Shown: positions 50,190 through 59,455 of the stretch, piece by piece
Layout of the letters: every line of letters starts with the position of its first letter
Position numbering within the stretch: position 1 is the stretch's first letter
NCBI RefSeq assembly: GCF_006715485.1
Contig: NZ_VFNH01000006.1
Span: 1 to 64,000 of the forward strand
Direction of reading: 5' to 3'
Length of the DNA stretch: 64,000 nt
Origin: Herbaspirillum sp. SJZ107
GTDB taxonomy: Bacteria; Pseudomonadota; Gammaproteobacteria; Burkholderiales; Burkholderiaceae_D
Notes under the pieces: model-generated
Database searches by the model: none
Told to the model about the DNA's origin: nothing
The model's input: the letters and a program-made list of their open reading frames with translations, nothing else
Position numbers and translations under genes: made by a program

Positions 50190-50765
50190 ATGAGCAGCAA
50201 CAAGAAAGTCGTCAAGAACGAAACCCGGGCTATCCTCAATCACTGGCAGGACGAGGGACTGGACGATCGCCTTGCCCACCTGATCAAGGACGCCACGCGT
50301 GCGCTGGTGCGTGCGTTGCAGATCCGGCTGATTGAATATGACGTGTCGTTCGGCCACTGGACCTTCCTGCGTATCCTGTGGGAGAAGGATGGCGTGACCC
50401 AGCGTGCGTTGAGCGAGGCTGCCGGCGTGATGGAGCCGACCACTTACGCCGCGCTGACCGGGATGGAAAAGCTCGGCTACATCGAGCGGCGCCAGGCGCC
50501 GGAGAACAAGAAGAACATGTATGTATTCCTGACCGAGCAGGGCAGGGCGCTCGAAAGCAAGCTGGTCCCGCTGGCGATCGAGGTCAACGAGATCAGCATG
50601 CGCGGCATTACCGAGGAAGAGATTCGTACCACACGTAAGGTGTTGCTCGCGATGATCAAGAACCTGGCGGCTGACGAGAGCGAGGCGGGCGATACCGAGC
50701 GCAAGATGCCTTCTACCCGAAAACTCGGCAACATCGTTTCGCGCAGCAGCGCCGCCACCAAGTAA
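50190..50765 (+). CDS. MarR-family regulator
   Basis: This 191-residue winged-helix protein reads VSFGHWTFLRILWEKDGVTQ, recognition helix SEAAGVMEPTTYAALTGMEK, and wing GYIERRQAPENKKNMYVFLT. A basic C-terminal extension follows (KMPSTRKLGNIVSRSS). It sits between the importer and oxygenase operons. The symmetric CTTAGA palindromes at their promoters are the kind of site MarR dimers bind, so it is the best local candidate for that role. No such site precedes its own gene. Confidence 0.9.
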   Translation: MSSNKKVVKNETRAILNHWQDEGLDDRLAHLIKDATRALVRALQIRLIEYDVSFGHWTFLRILWEKDGVTQRALSEAAGVMEPTTYAALTGMEKLGYIERRQAPENKKNMYVFLTEQGRALESKLVPLAIEVNEISMRGITEEEIRTTRKVLLAMIKNLAADESEAGDTERKMPSTRKLGNIVSRSSAATK

Positions 50766-50982
50766 GTCATCGGCGCACGTTGCGCCCTCCCCAAGGCCGG
50801 CCTCCCGGCCAGTTTCCGCATTTTATCCCCTGTCGTTACGCCTCCTGCGTCGAGCCCGAACGCGGCACGCACGTGCCGTCGTTTGCCCGCATGGACAAGT
50901 CCGGCCTTGTGCCCGGCCTCAGCATGTTTCCCGTGCTTCTGGTTCGAGCGGCTGACCAACGCGAAAAATACCGTTAATTTTC

Positions 50983-51029
50983 TAGACAAACCCTGTCTCA
51001 ACTCCTATACTTATTCTTAGAGATCTAAG
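50983..51029 (+). promoter_or_regulatory. promoter and operator of the phthalate oxygenase operon
   Basis: The -35 is TAGACA (50983-50988), 17 bases, -10 TATACT (51006-51011), four bases, then the perfect palindrome CTTAGA-GA-TCTAAG (51016-51029) over the expected start of transcription. A bound repressor would block initiation. Confidence 0.82.
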
Positions 51030-51102
51030 TTTATTGGATCTGCACTTAACCCTGCTTGACAGCAGAACCGTGGCTGCCGGCACCGACTATCTGGAGAGAG
51101 AC

Positions 51103-52425
51103 ATGCTGACCAAAGAAGAAAACGATTTGCTGTGCCGCGTCGAGGGCGATGCTCCGATGGGCCAACTGATGCGCCGTCACTGGCAGCCGGTCTGCCTGAT
51201 CGAGGAGGTCAGCGAGCCGGATGGCACTCCGGTGCGTGCACGCATGTTCGGCGAAGACCTGGTCGTGTTCCGCGACACGGAAGGCCGTGTCGGCGTCATG
51301 GACGAATACTGCCCGCACCGCAAGGCCTCGCTGGCGCTCGGGCGTAACGAGGATGGCGGCCTGCGCTGCCTGTACCACGGCTGGAAGATGGACGTCGAGG
51401 GCAACGTCATCGAGATGGCGTCGGAGCCGCCCGCCAGCTGCATGGCCAACAAGGTCAAGCACCTGGCCTACCCGGCCAAGGAGTGGGGCGGCTTCGTCTG
51501 GACTTACATGGGCCCGTCGGACAGCGTGCCGGAGTTCGCGCCGCCGGCCTGGGCGCCGACCGCCGATACCCGGGTCAGCATCGCCAAGGTCCTGATTCCC
51601 TGCAACTGGGCGCAGATCCTGGAAGGCGCGATCGATTCCGCCCACAGCTCGAGCCTGCACTCCTCGGATTTCGTGCCGGCGCGCGTGAACAGCGCCGAAG
51701 CCAACGACAAGAACTGGCTGCGTCCGTCGACCGACAAGGCGCCGCGCATGCAGGTCCAGCGCACCGGCTACGGCTTCCGCTACGCCGCGATCCGCCGTCC
51801 TATCACCAATGCCGCCACCCACGACTATGTGCGTTCGACCATCTTCGTCGCGCCGGCGACGGCCCTGATTCCGCCGAACAACCTGTACAACGTCGCCAAC
51901 ATCAACGTGCCGCGGGACGACACCAGTACCGCGTTCTATTTCCTCGCCTGGGGCCATCCATCGCAGACCCCGGAAACCGAAACCTGGCGCAAGTTCCTGG
52001 GCCAGCAGGTCGGCGTCGACCTGGACCGGAACTACCGTTCGCTGCGCACCATCGAGAACAACTTCTTGCAAGACCGCGAGAAAATGAAGGCAGGTAACTT
52101 CACCGGGATCACCGGCTTCCCCAACCAGGATGTGGCGATGTGGCTGACGATGGGGCCGATCGCCAACCGCAGCGACGAGCGCCTGGGCGCCAGCGACATC
52201 GCCGTGGTCGAGTTCCGCCGGCGCATGCTGGACGCCATCGAGGAGTTCCAGAAAGCCGGCGTGGCCATCGGCACGGGCGAACTGAAGATCCCGGCCAGCG
52301 ACGTCTCGTACCAGGCCATCGTGCCGAAGACGGTCGACTGGCGCAACTTCGAAGCCGAATACATCTGGACCAAGCCGGTCGCCGCCCTCGAGCCTTCGTA
52401 CAACACGGGCGGACCGAACGATTGA
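51103..52425 (+). CDS. ophA2: phthalate 4,5-dioxygenase-type Rieske oxygenase
   Basis: This 440-residue oxygenase has Rieske ligands CPHRKASL and CLYHGWK. The mononuclear iron motif is EGAIDSAHSSSLH (D-x2-H-x4-H). Length and text (TKEENDLLCRVEGDAPMGQL) match the phthalate 4,5-dioxygenase group, homo-oligomeric oxygenases served by a single FMN/[2Fe-2S] reductase, and such a reductase is encoded at 54412. The start ATG 51103 follows GGAGAGAGAC. It likely forms cis-4,5-dihydrodiol from phthalate. Confidence 0.88.
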   Translation: MLTKEENDLLCRVEGDAPMGQLMRRHWQPVCLIEEVSEPDGTPVRARMFGEDLVVFRDTEGRVGVMDEYCPHRKASLALGRNEDGGLRCLYHGWKMDVEGNVIEMASEPPASCMANKVKHLAYPAKEWGGFVWTYMGPSDSVPEFAPPAWAPTADTRVSIAKVLIPCNWAQILEGAIDSAHSSSLHSSDFVPARVNSAEANDKNWLRPSTDKAPRMQVQRTGYGFRYAAIRRPITNAATHDYVRSTIFVAPATALIPPNNLYNVANINVPRDDTSTAFYFLAWGHPSQTPETETWRKFLGQQVGVDLDRNYRSLRTIENNFLQDREKMKAGNFTGITGFPNQDVAMWLTMGPIANRSDERLGASDIAVVEFRRRMLDAIEEFQKAGVAIGTGELKIPASDVSYQAIVPKTVDWRNFEAEYIWTKPVAALEPSYNTGGPND

Positions 52426-52459
52426 ATCCGGCATCACGATAATCACAGGAGACACTGGC

Positions 52460-53449
52460 ATGGCCAAACTCAAGCTTTCCGTCGCCATGGGCGATTACGA
52501 CCGTACCCGCGCGCTGCTCGACGGCAGTGTGCAGATCGATGGTGTCGATCCGGTTTACATGACGCTCTCGCCGGAGGAGATTTTCTTCCGCGCATTCCGC
52601 AACCTCGAATTCGACATCAGCGAACTGTCGCTGTCGAGCTATCTTGTAAAGGCGTCGAAGGGAGAAAGCCCGTATGTGGCGATTCCCGTCTTCCTGTCGC
52701 GCGCCTTCCGCCATACCTCGATCTATGTGCGCAAGGACCGCATCAAGCGTCCGGAAGACCTGAAGGGCTGCCGCATCGGCATTCCCGAGTACCAGTTGAC
52801 CGCCATCGTGTGGGCTCGTTCGATTCTGCAGAACGACTATGGTGTGGCGCCGGAAGACGTGACCTGGGTGCGCGGCGGGATCGACGAGCCGGGGCGTCCC
52901 GAGAAAATCAAGTTGCAGCTGCCCCCGGGCGTCGAGATGGAAAGCGCGCCTGCCGACCGCACCATCTCGGACATGCTGGACAAGGGCGAGATCGACGGTT
53001 TCATCGCCCCGCGTCCGCCCGGCGGCGCGGCGGCGCGCAACCCGAACGTGGGCTGGTTGTTCGACGATCCGACCGCGACTGCCAAGGAATATTACCAGCG
53101 CACCGGCGTGTTCCCAATCATGCACGTGGTTGGCGTACGCAAGGAACTGGCGGCCGAGCATCCATGGCTGCCGGGCGCGGTGATGAAAGCCTTCGAGCAA
53201 GCGAAGAAAGCGGCGCTGGACAAGCTGGCCGACACCTCGGCCACCAAGGTCACCCTGCCATTCGTCGAAGAGCAGCTGAAGGCAGCGCGCGAACTGATGG
53301 GCCAGGACTACTGGTCGTATGGCGTCGGTCCGGCCCACAAGACGCTTGAGGCGTTCGTGCAGGCGCACCATGCACAGGGCCTGTCGTCGCGCCTGCTGTC
53401 GGTGGACGAGCTGTTCCATCCGGCGACCTACGAGTCATACAAGATTTAA
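52460..53449 (+). CDS. ophC: 4,5-dihydroxyphthalate decarboxylase-like protein
   Basis: This 329-residue protein has a periplasmic-binding-protein fold (Pht5/OphC family) without a signal peptide, so it is cytoplasmic: MAKLKLSVAMGDYDRTRALL, then FRHTSIYVRKDRIKRPEDLK. It removes CO2 from 4,5-dihydroxyphthalate to give protocatechuate. AGGAGACACTGGC precedes the ATG, and it lies 34 bp after the oxygenase gene. Confusion with an ABC binding protein is possible by fold but not by context. Confidence 0.87.
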   Translation: MAKLKLSVAMGDYDRTRALLDGSVQIDGVDPVYMTLSPEEIFFRAFRNLEFDISELSLSSYLVKASKGESPYVAIPVFLSRAFRHTSIYVRKDRIKRPEDLKGCRIGIPEYQLTAIVWARSILQNDYGVAPEDVTWVRGGIDEPGRPEKIKLQLPPGVEMESAPADRTISDMLDKGEIDGFIAPRPPGGAAARNPNVGWLFDDPTATAKEYYQRTGVFPIMHVVGVRKELAAEHPWLPGAVMKAFEQAKKAALDKLADTSATKVTLPFVEEQLKAARELMGQDYWSYGVGPAHKTLEAFVQAHHAQGLSSRLLSVDELFHPATYESYKI

Positions 53450-53497
53450 GCGGCAGCGTGCCCATGGCCGGCATGCCCGGCCCGACAGGTAAAGATT

Positions 53498-54355
53498 ATG
53501 TTTGACGATAACGAAACCCTTGAGGCGGCGCGCGCGCGCAACGTGCGCGACGCGGTGTATGAAGACATCGGCCGCGGCGACTGGACCGCGCAGCTGGTGA
53601 GCCCTGAAACGGCTGCCACCGCCCAGGTCACGGCCAAGGAGGCCGCCACGCTTTGCGGTAGTGCCTGGTTCGACGCGTGCCTGCGGACACTGGACCCCGG
53701 CGCCCGTATCGAATGGCACTTCGGCGAAGGCGGCCAGGTGACCGCCGGCGCGGTCGTGTGCACCGTCGCCAGCCAGGCGCGCGCGCTGCTCAGCGCCGAA
53801 CGTGCGGCACTGAACTTCCTGCAGATGCTGTCGGCGGTGGCGACCCGCACCCGCCAGTACGTGCAGGCGATCGAGGGTGTCTCGCCCAATCCCGCGGGCT
53901 GCCGGCTGCTGGATACCCGCAAGACGCTGGGCGGCCTGCGCCAGGCGCAGAAATACGCGGTGCGCGTGGGCGGCGGCGCCAACCACCGGATGGCGCTGTG
54001 GAACGGGATCCTGATCAAGGAAAACCATATCAAGGCGGCAGGCGGCATCGCCGCGGCGGTGGACGCCGCGCGCGCGCTGAACTCCGGCACCGGCATCCAG
54101 ATCGAGGTCGAGGACCTGGACGAGATGGCTGAAGCCCTGCGTGCCGGCGCCACCAGTATCCTGCTCGACGATTTCACGCTGGACGCGATGCGGCGCGCGG
54201 TTGAGCTCAATGGCGGCCGCGCCGTGCTCGAAGTGTCGGGCGGCGTCGACCTCGACAGCGTGCGCGCGATCGCGGCCACGGGTGTCGACCGCATTTCGAC
54301 TGGCAAATTGACAAAGGACATCAGCGCAATTGACCTGTCGCTGCGCCTGCTGTAA
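53498..54355 (+). CDS. ophE: quinolinate phosphoribosyltransferase paralogue (NadC-like, OphE type)
   Basis: This 285-residue protein is of the NadC family: LDTRKTLGGLRQAQKYAVRV, GGANHRMALWNGILIKENHI, EVSGGVDLDSVRAI. Positions usually TRKTTPG and GLYDMVLIKDNH differ (LGG, ALWNGILIKENH), so the acid-binding pocket is altered. In Burkholderia cepacia DBO1 a similar gene in the phthalate cluster is reported to relieve interference of phthalate, a quinolinate analogue, with NAD synthesis. Here it lies between decarboxylase and reductase genes, fitting that role. It might alternatively be ModD-like. Confidence 0.82.
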   Translation: MFDDNETLEAARARNVRDAVYEDIGRGDWTAQLVSPETAATAQVTAKEAATLCGSAWFDACLRTLDPGARIEWHFGEGGQVTAGAVVCTVASQARALLSAERAALNFLQMLSAVATRTRQYVQAIEGVSPNPAGCRLLDTRKTLGGLRQAQKYAVRVGGGANHRMALWNGILIKENHIKAAGGIAAAVDAARALNSGTGIQIEVEDLDEMAEALRAGATSILLDDFTLDAMRRAVELNGGRAVLEVSGGVDLDSVRAIAATGVDRISTGKLTKDISAIDLSLRLL

Positions 54356-54411
54356 GCGGCGCCAACCGACAGCCCGAGCGGCGCGATGCCAACATCGAGA
54401 GGAGACAAAAT

Positions 54412-55374
54412 ATGCAAGTCAACACTGAAGCGATGATGCAACTGCGAATCGCCAGCGCCACCGATGCCGCGAACGGCATTCGCACCTTCGAGCTGGTGGC
54501 CCAGGATGGGACCGAACTGCCGCCGTTCACGGCCGGGTCGCACGTCAGCGTGCGGGCGCCGAACGGCATGCTGCGCAAGTATTCCTTGTGCAACGACCCG
54601 AACGACCCGGGCCGTTACGTGATCACCGTCAAGCGCGATGCGAACGGGCAGGGCGGCTCGGTCAGCATGGTCGACGAAGCGAAGCAGGGCGATATCCTGC
54701 CGACGTCGATGCCCGAGAACGCTTTCCCGCTCGTCAATAGTGCGGGTGGCTACATCTTCATTGCCGGCGGCATCGGCATCACCCCGATCCTGTCGATGAT
54801 CCGCTCCTTCGGCGAACTACCGCCGGCGCCGTGGAAGCTGTACTACTTTACCCAGTCGCCGGAGACCACGGCATTCCTGGAAGAGCTGAGTGCACCCGAA
54901 TTGCGCAAGAACGTGGTGATCCACCACGACTGCGGCGATGCCGCGCAGGCATTCGACCTGTGGCCGGTGCTGGAGCGTCCGAGCAACAAGCACATCTACT
55001 GCTGCGGCCCGCGCGGTCTGATGGAATCGGTGCGCGACATGGCCGGCCACTGGAACAGCGCAAACGTCCACTTCGAGAGCTTCGTCCAGGGCGGCGCAGC
55101 CCAGAAGGACGACAAGCCGTTCGTCGTCGAACTGGCTGCCAGCGGCCGCACGTTCGAAGTCCCGGTCGGCAAGACCATTCTCGACGTGCTGCGCGAAGGC
55201 GGCTGCGACGTACGCACCTCCTGCGAGAGCGGCACCTGCGGCACCTGCCGCACGCGCCTTGTCTCGGGCGTGGCCGATCACCGCGACATGGTGCTGATGC
55301 CCGAAGAGATGGACGACCAGATCATGGTCTGCGTCTCGCGCGCCAAGACCGACCGGATCGTCATCGATCTCTGA
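54412..55374 (+). CDS. ophA1: phthalate dioxygenase reductase (FMN, C-terminal [2Fe-2S])
   Basis: This 320-residue reductase of the PDR/VanB class has an FMN domain (GSHVSVRAPNGMLRKYSLCN), NAD domain (FIAGGIGITPILSMIRSF, CCGPRGLM) and a C-terminal plant-type ferredoxin with CESGTCGTCRT and distal Cys in QIMVCVS. Having the ferredoxin at the C-terminus fits a single-component electron donor for a phthalate-type oxygenase. GAGAGGAGACAAAAT precedes ATG 54412; a later Met (54433) is an alternative. Confidence 0.93.
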   Translation: MQVNTEAMMQLRIASATDAANGIRTFELVAQDGTELPPFTAGSHVSVRAPNGMLRKYSLCNDPNDPGRYVITVKRDANGQGGSVSMVDEAKQGDILPTSMPENAFPLVNSAGGYIFIAGGIGITPILSMIRSFGELPPAPWKLYYFTQSPETTAFLEELSAPELRKNVVIHHDCGDAAQAFDLWPVLERPSNKHIYCCGPRGLMESVRDMAGHWNSANVHFESFVQGGAAQKDDKPFVVELAASGRTFEVPVGKTILDVLREGGCDVRTSCESGTCGTCRTRLVSGVADHRDMVLMPEEMDDQIMVCVSRAKTDRIVIDL

Positions 55375-55384
55375 GGGCGCCGCC

Positions 55385-56575
55385 ATGACACAATCTACCA
55401 TCCGCCTCGGCGTGGCGGGCCTGGGGCGCGCATTCTCGCTGATGCTGCCGACCTTCCTGGCCGACGCCAGGATCGAGCTGGTCGCCGCCTGCGATCCGCG
55501 CCCGGCCGCCCGTGCCCAGTTCGAGAAGGACTTTTCGGCCAGCGTCTACGAGACGATCGAGCAGCTCGCCGCCGACCCGGCGCTGGACGCCGTCTACGTC
55601 GCCAGCCCGCACCAGTTCCATGCCGAGCACGCGCGCGTCGCGGCGCGCCATGGCAAGCACGTGCTGGTCGAAAAGCCGATGGCGCTCAGCCTGGACGAGT
55701 GCGACCGCATGATCGCTTCCTGCGCCGAAGCCGGCGTGCACCTCATCGTCGGCCACTGCCACAGTTTCGACTCGCCCTACCTCAAAGCACGCGCGCTGGT
55801 GGCCGGCGGCGAGTTCGGCAAGGTCAGGATGATCCATGCGCTGAACTATACCGATTTCCTGTTCCGCCCGCGGCGGCCGGAGGAATTGATGACCGACGAA
55901 GGCGGCGGCGCGGTGTTCAGCCAGGCCGCGCACCAGATCGACGTGGTGCGCCTGCTGGCCGGCAGCAGGGTGACGCGGGTGCGCGCTGCGTTGGGGGCCT
56001 GGGACCCGTCCCGCCCCACCGAGGGCGCCTACAGCGCCATGCTGTGGTTCGAGGACGGCGCGTTCGCCTCGCTCACGTACAGCGGTTATGCGCACTTCGA
56101 TTCGGACGAATGGACAGGCTGGATCGGCGAGATGGGCAATGCCAAGGACCCGGAGAACCATGGCGCTGCGCGCCGCCGCCTGCGTACCCTGGAGTCGCCC
56201 GGGGAAGAGGCACGCCTGAAGGCCGCCGGAACCTACGGCGGACCGGACTACAAGCCGCCGGCCGCCGGCGCGGCGCCCGGCACGCCCGCGCTGCACCAGC
56301 ATTTCGGTCCGCTGATCGTCACTTGCGACCGGGCCGACATCCGTCCCTTGCCGTCCGGCGTGCTGGTCTACGGCGACGACGTGCGCCAGCACCATCCGCT
56401 GCCCGCGCCGGCGGTGCCGCGCTTCGAAGTCATCGACGAACTGGTCGCAGCGGTGGCCGATGGCGTGCCGCCGCTGCATGACGGCGCCTGGGCCCGCGCG
56501 ACCCTGGAGGTCTGCCTGGCACTGCTGGCGTCGGGCCGAGAGCAACGCGACGTCGTGCTGCCGACCCGGGCATGA
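55385..56575 (+). CDS. ophB: Gfo/Idh/MocA oxidoreductase, cis-4,5-dihydrodiol phthalate dehydrogenase
   Basis: This 396-residue oxidoreductase has Rossmann text RLGVAGLGRAFSLMLPTFLA, the family motif HVLVEKPMALS (catalytic Lys) and the C-terminal sheet domain. The phthalate dihydrodiol dehydrogenase Pht4/OphB belongs to this family. It aromatises the dihydrodiol to 4,5-dihydroxyphthalate. It begins 10 bp after the reductase gene and overlaps the next gene by 4 bp. Confidence 0.87.
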   Translation: MTQSTIRLGVAGLGRAFSLMLPTFLADARIELVAACDPRPAARAQFEKDFSASVYETIEQLAADPALDAVYVASPHQFHAEHARVAARHGKHVLVEKPMALSLDECDRMIASCAEAGVHLIVGHCHSFDSPYLKARALVAGGEFGKVRMIHALNYTDFLFRPRRPEELMTDEGGGAVFSQAAHQIDVVRLLAGSRVTRVRAALGAWDPSRPTEGAYSAMLWFEDGAFASLTYSGYAHFDSDEWTGWIGEMGNAKDPENHGAARRRLRTLESPGEEARLKAAGTYGGPDYKPPAAGAAPGTPALHQHFGPLIVTCDRADIRPLPSGVLVYGDDVRQHHPLPAPAVPRFEVIDELVAAVADGVPPLHDGAWARATLEVCLALLASGREQRDVVLPTRA

Positions 56576-57531
56576 CGCCGCATTCGTTCGGCATCGCCCT
56601 GGCCGGCGCCGCGTTGTGCATGTTTTCGGCCAACGTGCTGGTGATCAAGCAGGGCGCCGAGCGCGTCAGCCTGAACCTCGGCTTCCTGATCTCGGTCGGG
56701 GTCAACCTGCTGTTCTGCGGCCTGCTGCTGGCAGGCCAGCTCACGCTGTCCGGAACCGGCATCGGCTGGTCGTGGCGCGCGGTGCTCCTGTTCATGCTCG
56801 GCGGGGCATGTTCGACCTATCTGGGGCGCTGGTTCTTCTTCGAGGCGGTGGTGCGCATGGGATCGGCCAAGGCTAGTCTGTTCCAGGTCAGCAGCCCCGG
56901 ATTCGCGGCGCTGATCGCCTGGGTCGCGCTCAATGAAGCGCTGTCGCCGGCCCGGCTCGGCGCGATCGCCTTCACGATTCTCGGCCTGGCCCTGATCGGC
57001 TACGTGCCGGGCATGTTCTCGCGGCCGCGTCGCCTGGCGCCGGCAATCGGCGGCACGGCCGCCCGTACCCGCGCTGCCCTGTCCGCGCGCCTCAAGGAAT
57101 CCACCCTGGTGCTCGGCACCGGCGGCTCGATCGCGTATGCGATCAGCACGGTGGTGCGCGGGGCCGCGATCCGGGACTGGAATCAGCCGCTGGCCGGTGC
57201 CTTGCTCGGCGCCTCGACCGGGCTGCTGCTGCATGCTGCGTTCAGTCCCGACATCCGCACGGTGCCGGCGAGCCTGCGCGCAGCCGACCGCCGCGGCGTG
57301 ATGCTGTACCTGGCGAGCGGCGTCCTCACCATTGCGGCGCAGATCTGTTCGATCTGGTCGCTGCGCTACATCGAAGTGGCGCTGTCGAACCTGATCACCC
57401 TGAGTACCCCGCTGCTGGTCATCCCGTGCGGGTATTACCTGTTCGAGAAGAAAGAAAGACTGTCGCCACGGGCCTGGATGGGCGGGGGCATGGTGCTCGC
57501 CGGCGTGGCCACGCTGACACTCTCGCGATAG
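56572..57531 (+). CDS. EamA/DMT-family transporter
   Basis: This 319-residue protein has about ten membrane helices in two EamA repeats, the second beginning near GTGGSIAYAIS. It overlaps ophB by ATGA, so it is made with the pathway enzymes. DMT carriers often export metabolites; here it might expel excess acid or protocatechuate. Substrate and direction are unknown. Confidence 0.85.
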   Translation: MTPHSFGIALAGAALCMFSANVLVIKQGAERVSLNLGFLISVGVNLLFCGLLLAGQLTLSGTGIGWSWRAVLLFMLGGACSTYLGRWFFFEAVVRMGSAKASLFQVSSPGFAALIAWVALNEALSPARLGAIAFTILGLALIGYVPGMFSRPRRLAPAIGGTAARTRAALSARLKESTLVLGTGGSIAYAISTVVRGAAIRDWNQPLAGALLGASTGLLLHAAFSPDIRTVPASLRAADRRGVMLYLASGVLTIAAQICSIWSLRYIEVALSNLITLSTPLLVIPCGYYLFEKKERLSPRAWMGGGMVLAGVATLTLSR

Positions 57532-57678
57532 GACCGAAGCGGCCGGCTGCACCGTACAGTCCGGGCGCCGGCCGTCATGCAAACGATGTAGGAGGAGACC
57601 CGCCGGTCCGTTCGTTCCACAGAAGGGGGATGAGCCGGCGGACAAGCGAAGCAGTCATAATCATAACGAGGAGCTGTA

Positions 57679-58737
57679 ATGCATTTCGCAAGAACAAGCA
57701 CCGTAGTTGCAATGACGGCACTTTCCGTAGCCGCCCATGCCCAGAACAACGTCCAGCTGTACGGTCTCATGGACGCCGGCGTCGAGTACGTCGACAAGGT
57801 CCGCGTCGGTGGCGTCGGCTCGGCCACCGAGAGCATGGTCCGCGTACAGTCGGGCAGCGCGCAGAGTTCCCGCTTCGGCCTGCGCGGACGCGAGGACCTG
57901 GGAGACGGCCTCACGGCGGTCTTCGCGCTGGAGAGCGGCATCTCGATCGACAGCGGTACCCTGGGACAGAACGGACGCCTGTTCGGCCGCCACGCCTATG
58001 TCGGCCTGAATCACAGAACCCTCGGCGAGATCGAGCTGGGACGGGAAGCCACGACGTTTTACGACTATGGCGTACAGTATGATCCGATCACGGCAAGCCG
58101 CTACTCCGCCGTCGTGTTCGACGCTGCCTATGTCGGCCGTGCCGACAATGCGGTCAAGTACGTCGGCAAGTTCGGCGGGTTCAGTGTCGGCGCACAGTAC
58201 AGCTTCGGGCTCGACGGCACGATCGCCGGCGGCAGCGAAGTGCCGGGGGCTTACCGCGTCGGCAAGGAAACGGGAATGCACGTCAGCTATGTGCTGGGCA
58301 AGGCGCAGTTTGGGGTCGTCTATGACCGCCAGAATGGTACGTCCATCGCGACCGAGCGTAATACCACCGAACGCAAAGCGGTGGGCGGCGCCATCAGTTT
58401 CCCGTCGGTGAAACTGTTTGCCTCCTACCAGCGCACGACTGCGGCGACGCCCGCGTCCAGCCGCGATACCAACCTGTATTGGGTTGGTGCGCAATACAGC
58501 CCGGTTGCCGCGTTCACCGTGACGCCGACACTGTACGTCAACGATCCGGAAGGAGCCGCTAACAAGTCCACCATGCTAGCCTTTCTTGCCAATTACGCCT
58601 TGTCGAAGCGTACCGATCTGTATAGTCAGCTGGCGTTCATGCGCAACCAGGACCAGGCAAGCATGGGCATGGGCGGTGCCGTGAATCCGGGCGACCGTCA
58701 AGGAGGCGTCATCCTCGGCATACGCCACCGTTTCTAA
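57679..58737 (+). CDS. Gram-negative porin (Porin_4), phthalate-cluster associated
   Basis: This 352-residue outer-membrane trimeric porin has a signal peptide MHFARTSTVVAMTALSVAAHA, then NNVQLYGLMDAGVEYVDKVR, RFGLRGREDLGDGLTAVFAL and a C-terminal IRHRF ending in Phe, as needed for barrel assembly. GACGAGGAGCTGTA precedes the ATG. Porins of this type accompany phthalate operons in Burkholderiales and admit the dianion to the periplasm. Confidence 0.92.
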   Translation: MHFARTSTVVAMTALSVAAHAQNNVQLYGLMDAGVEYVDKVRVGGVGSATESMVRVQSGSAQSSRFGLRGREDLGDGLTAVFALESGISIDSGTLGQNGRLFGRHAYVGLNHRTLGEIELGREATTFYDYGVQYDPITASRYSAVVFDAAYVGRADNAVKYVGKFGGFSVGAQYSFGLDGTIAGGSEVPGAYRVGKETGMHVSYVLGKAQFGVVYDRQNGTSIATERNTTERKAVGGAISFPSVKLFASYQRTTAATPASSRDTNLYWVGAQYSPVAAFTVTPTLYVNDPEGAANKSTMLAFLANYALSKRTDLYSQLAFMRNQDQASMGMGGAVNPGDRQGGVILGIRHRF

Positions 58738-59153
58738 AAATCATTTCGCTGGTGCCGGATGGCGGTGGGTCCGACATCGGCGGATTTGTGTTTCGATGGA
58801 CTTTTACACGAAACCATTTCTCTATAGCATTTGTCGGAGGCCGAAGAAACCGTACCGGCAGGCATCGTAATTCCTGCCGTTTCGGTCTTTGCTCGGCAGC
58901 GGATCGAAACATTACGTAAAGCCGATCCATTGCTGCTTCCGTCGCAGAATCGACCCCGTATCGCTTTCTTACCGGCGCGATCCCAAAAAACGATACGCTA
59001 GCCTGCATGCCTTTGTGGAGGGCGCCTTAGTTGAAGGCAATGATGATTCAGGGTCGGGATGCTTCAATGACCGGCCACTTCGCGATGACACGCTTGAATA
59101 TCCGTACGGGATAGCGTGCGATGATCGGGAACTCCGCAATGGCATCCTGAATG
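58738..59153. other. non-coding stretch, nothing recognised
   Basis: About 400 bp after the porin without a convincing frame, RNA or repeat. Short open frames in several directions have no ribosome-binding sites and no family features. The operators of the permease begin at 59154. Confidence 0.5.
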
Positions 59154-59192
59154 CTTAGAGATCTAAGATAAAAGTATACTTAGATCTCTAAT
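59154..59192 (+). promoter_or_regulatory. double operator at the MFS permease promoter
   Basis: CTTAGA-GA-TCTAAG (59154-59167) and CTTAGA-TC-TCTAAT (59179-59192) flank and overlap a -10 box TATACT (59175-59180), with starts 25 bp apart. The second lies at the expected transcription start, the first over the -35 region. Confidence 0.78.
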
Positions 59193-59455
59193 ATTAATGT
59201 ACACTGTGACGAACCTGCCATAAGCCCCTGGCGGATTGTGCCACTCAGGAGTTGGAAAATGCCTCGTCCAGCGGTGCTGGCTCGCACTCATCGGATTGTT
59301 TCCTCTACAACGTGGCGCTCAGCGTGCCTGCGTTCGAGATAGCTCGACTGCGCCATGCAGTTCTAGTCTTTCCGTCCATTTTGACAGGGTGCCGTTCGTA
59401 GCTGTGCGCCTGAGTTCACATAGCGCTAAATAAGTACCGATAACAGGAGACCAGG

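Noticed and set aside
52460..53449. Second ABC substrate-binding protein
   Set aside because: The fold is similar, but there is no signal peptide and it sits between oxygenase and reductase genes, which fits the dihydroxyphthalate decarboxylase family.
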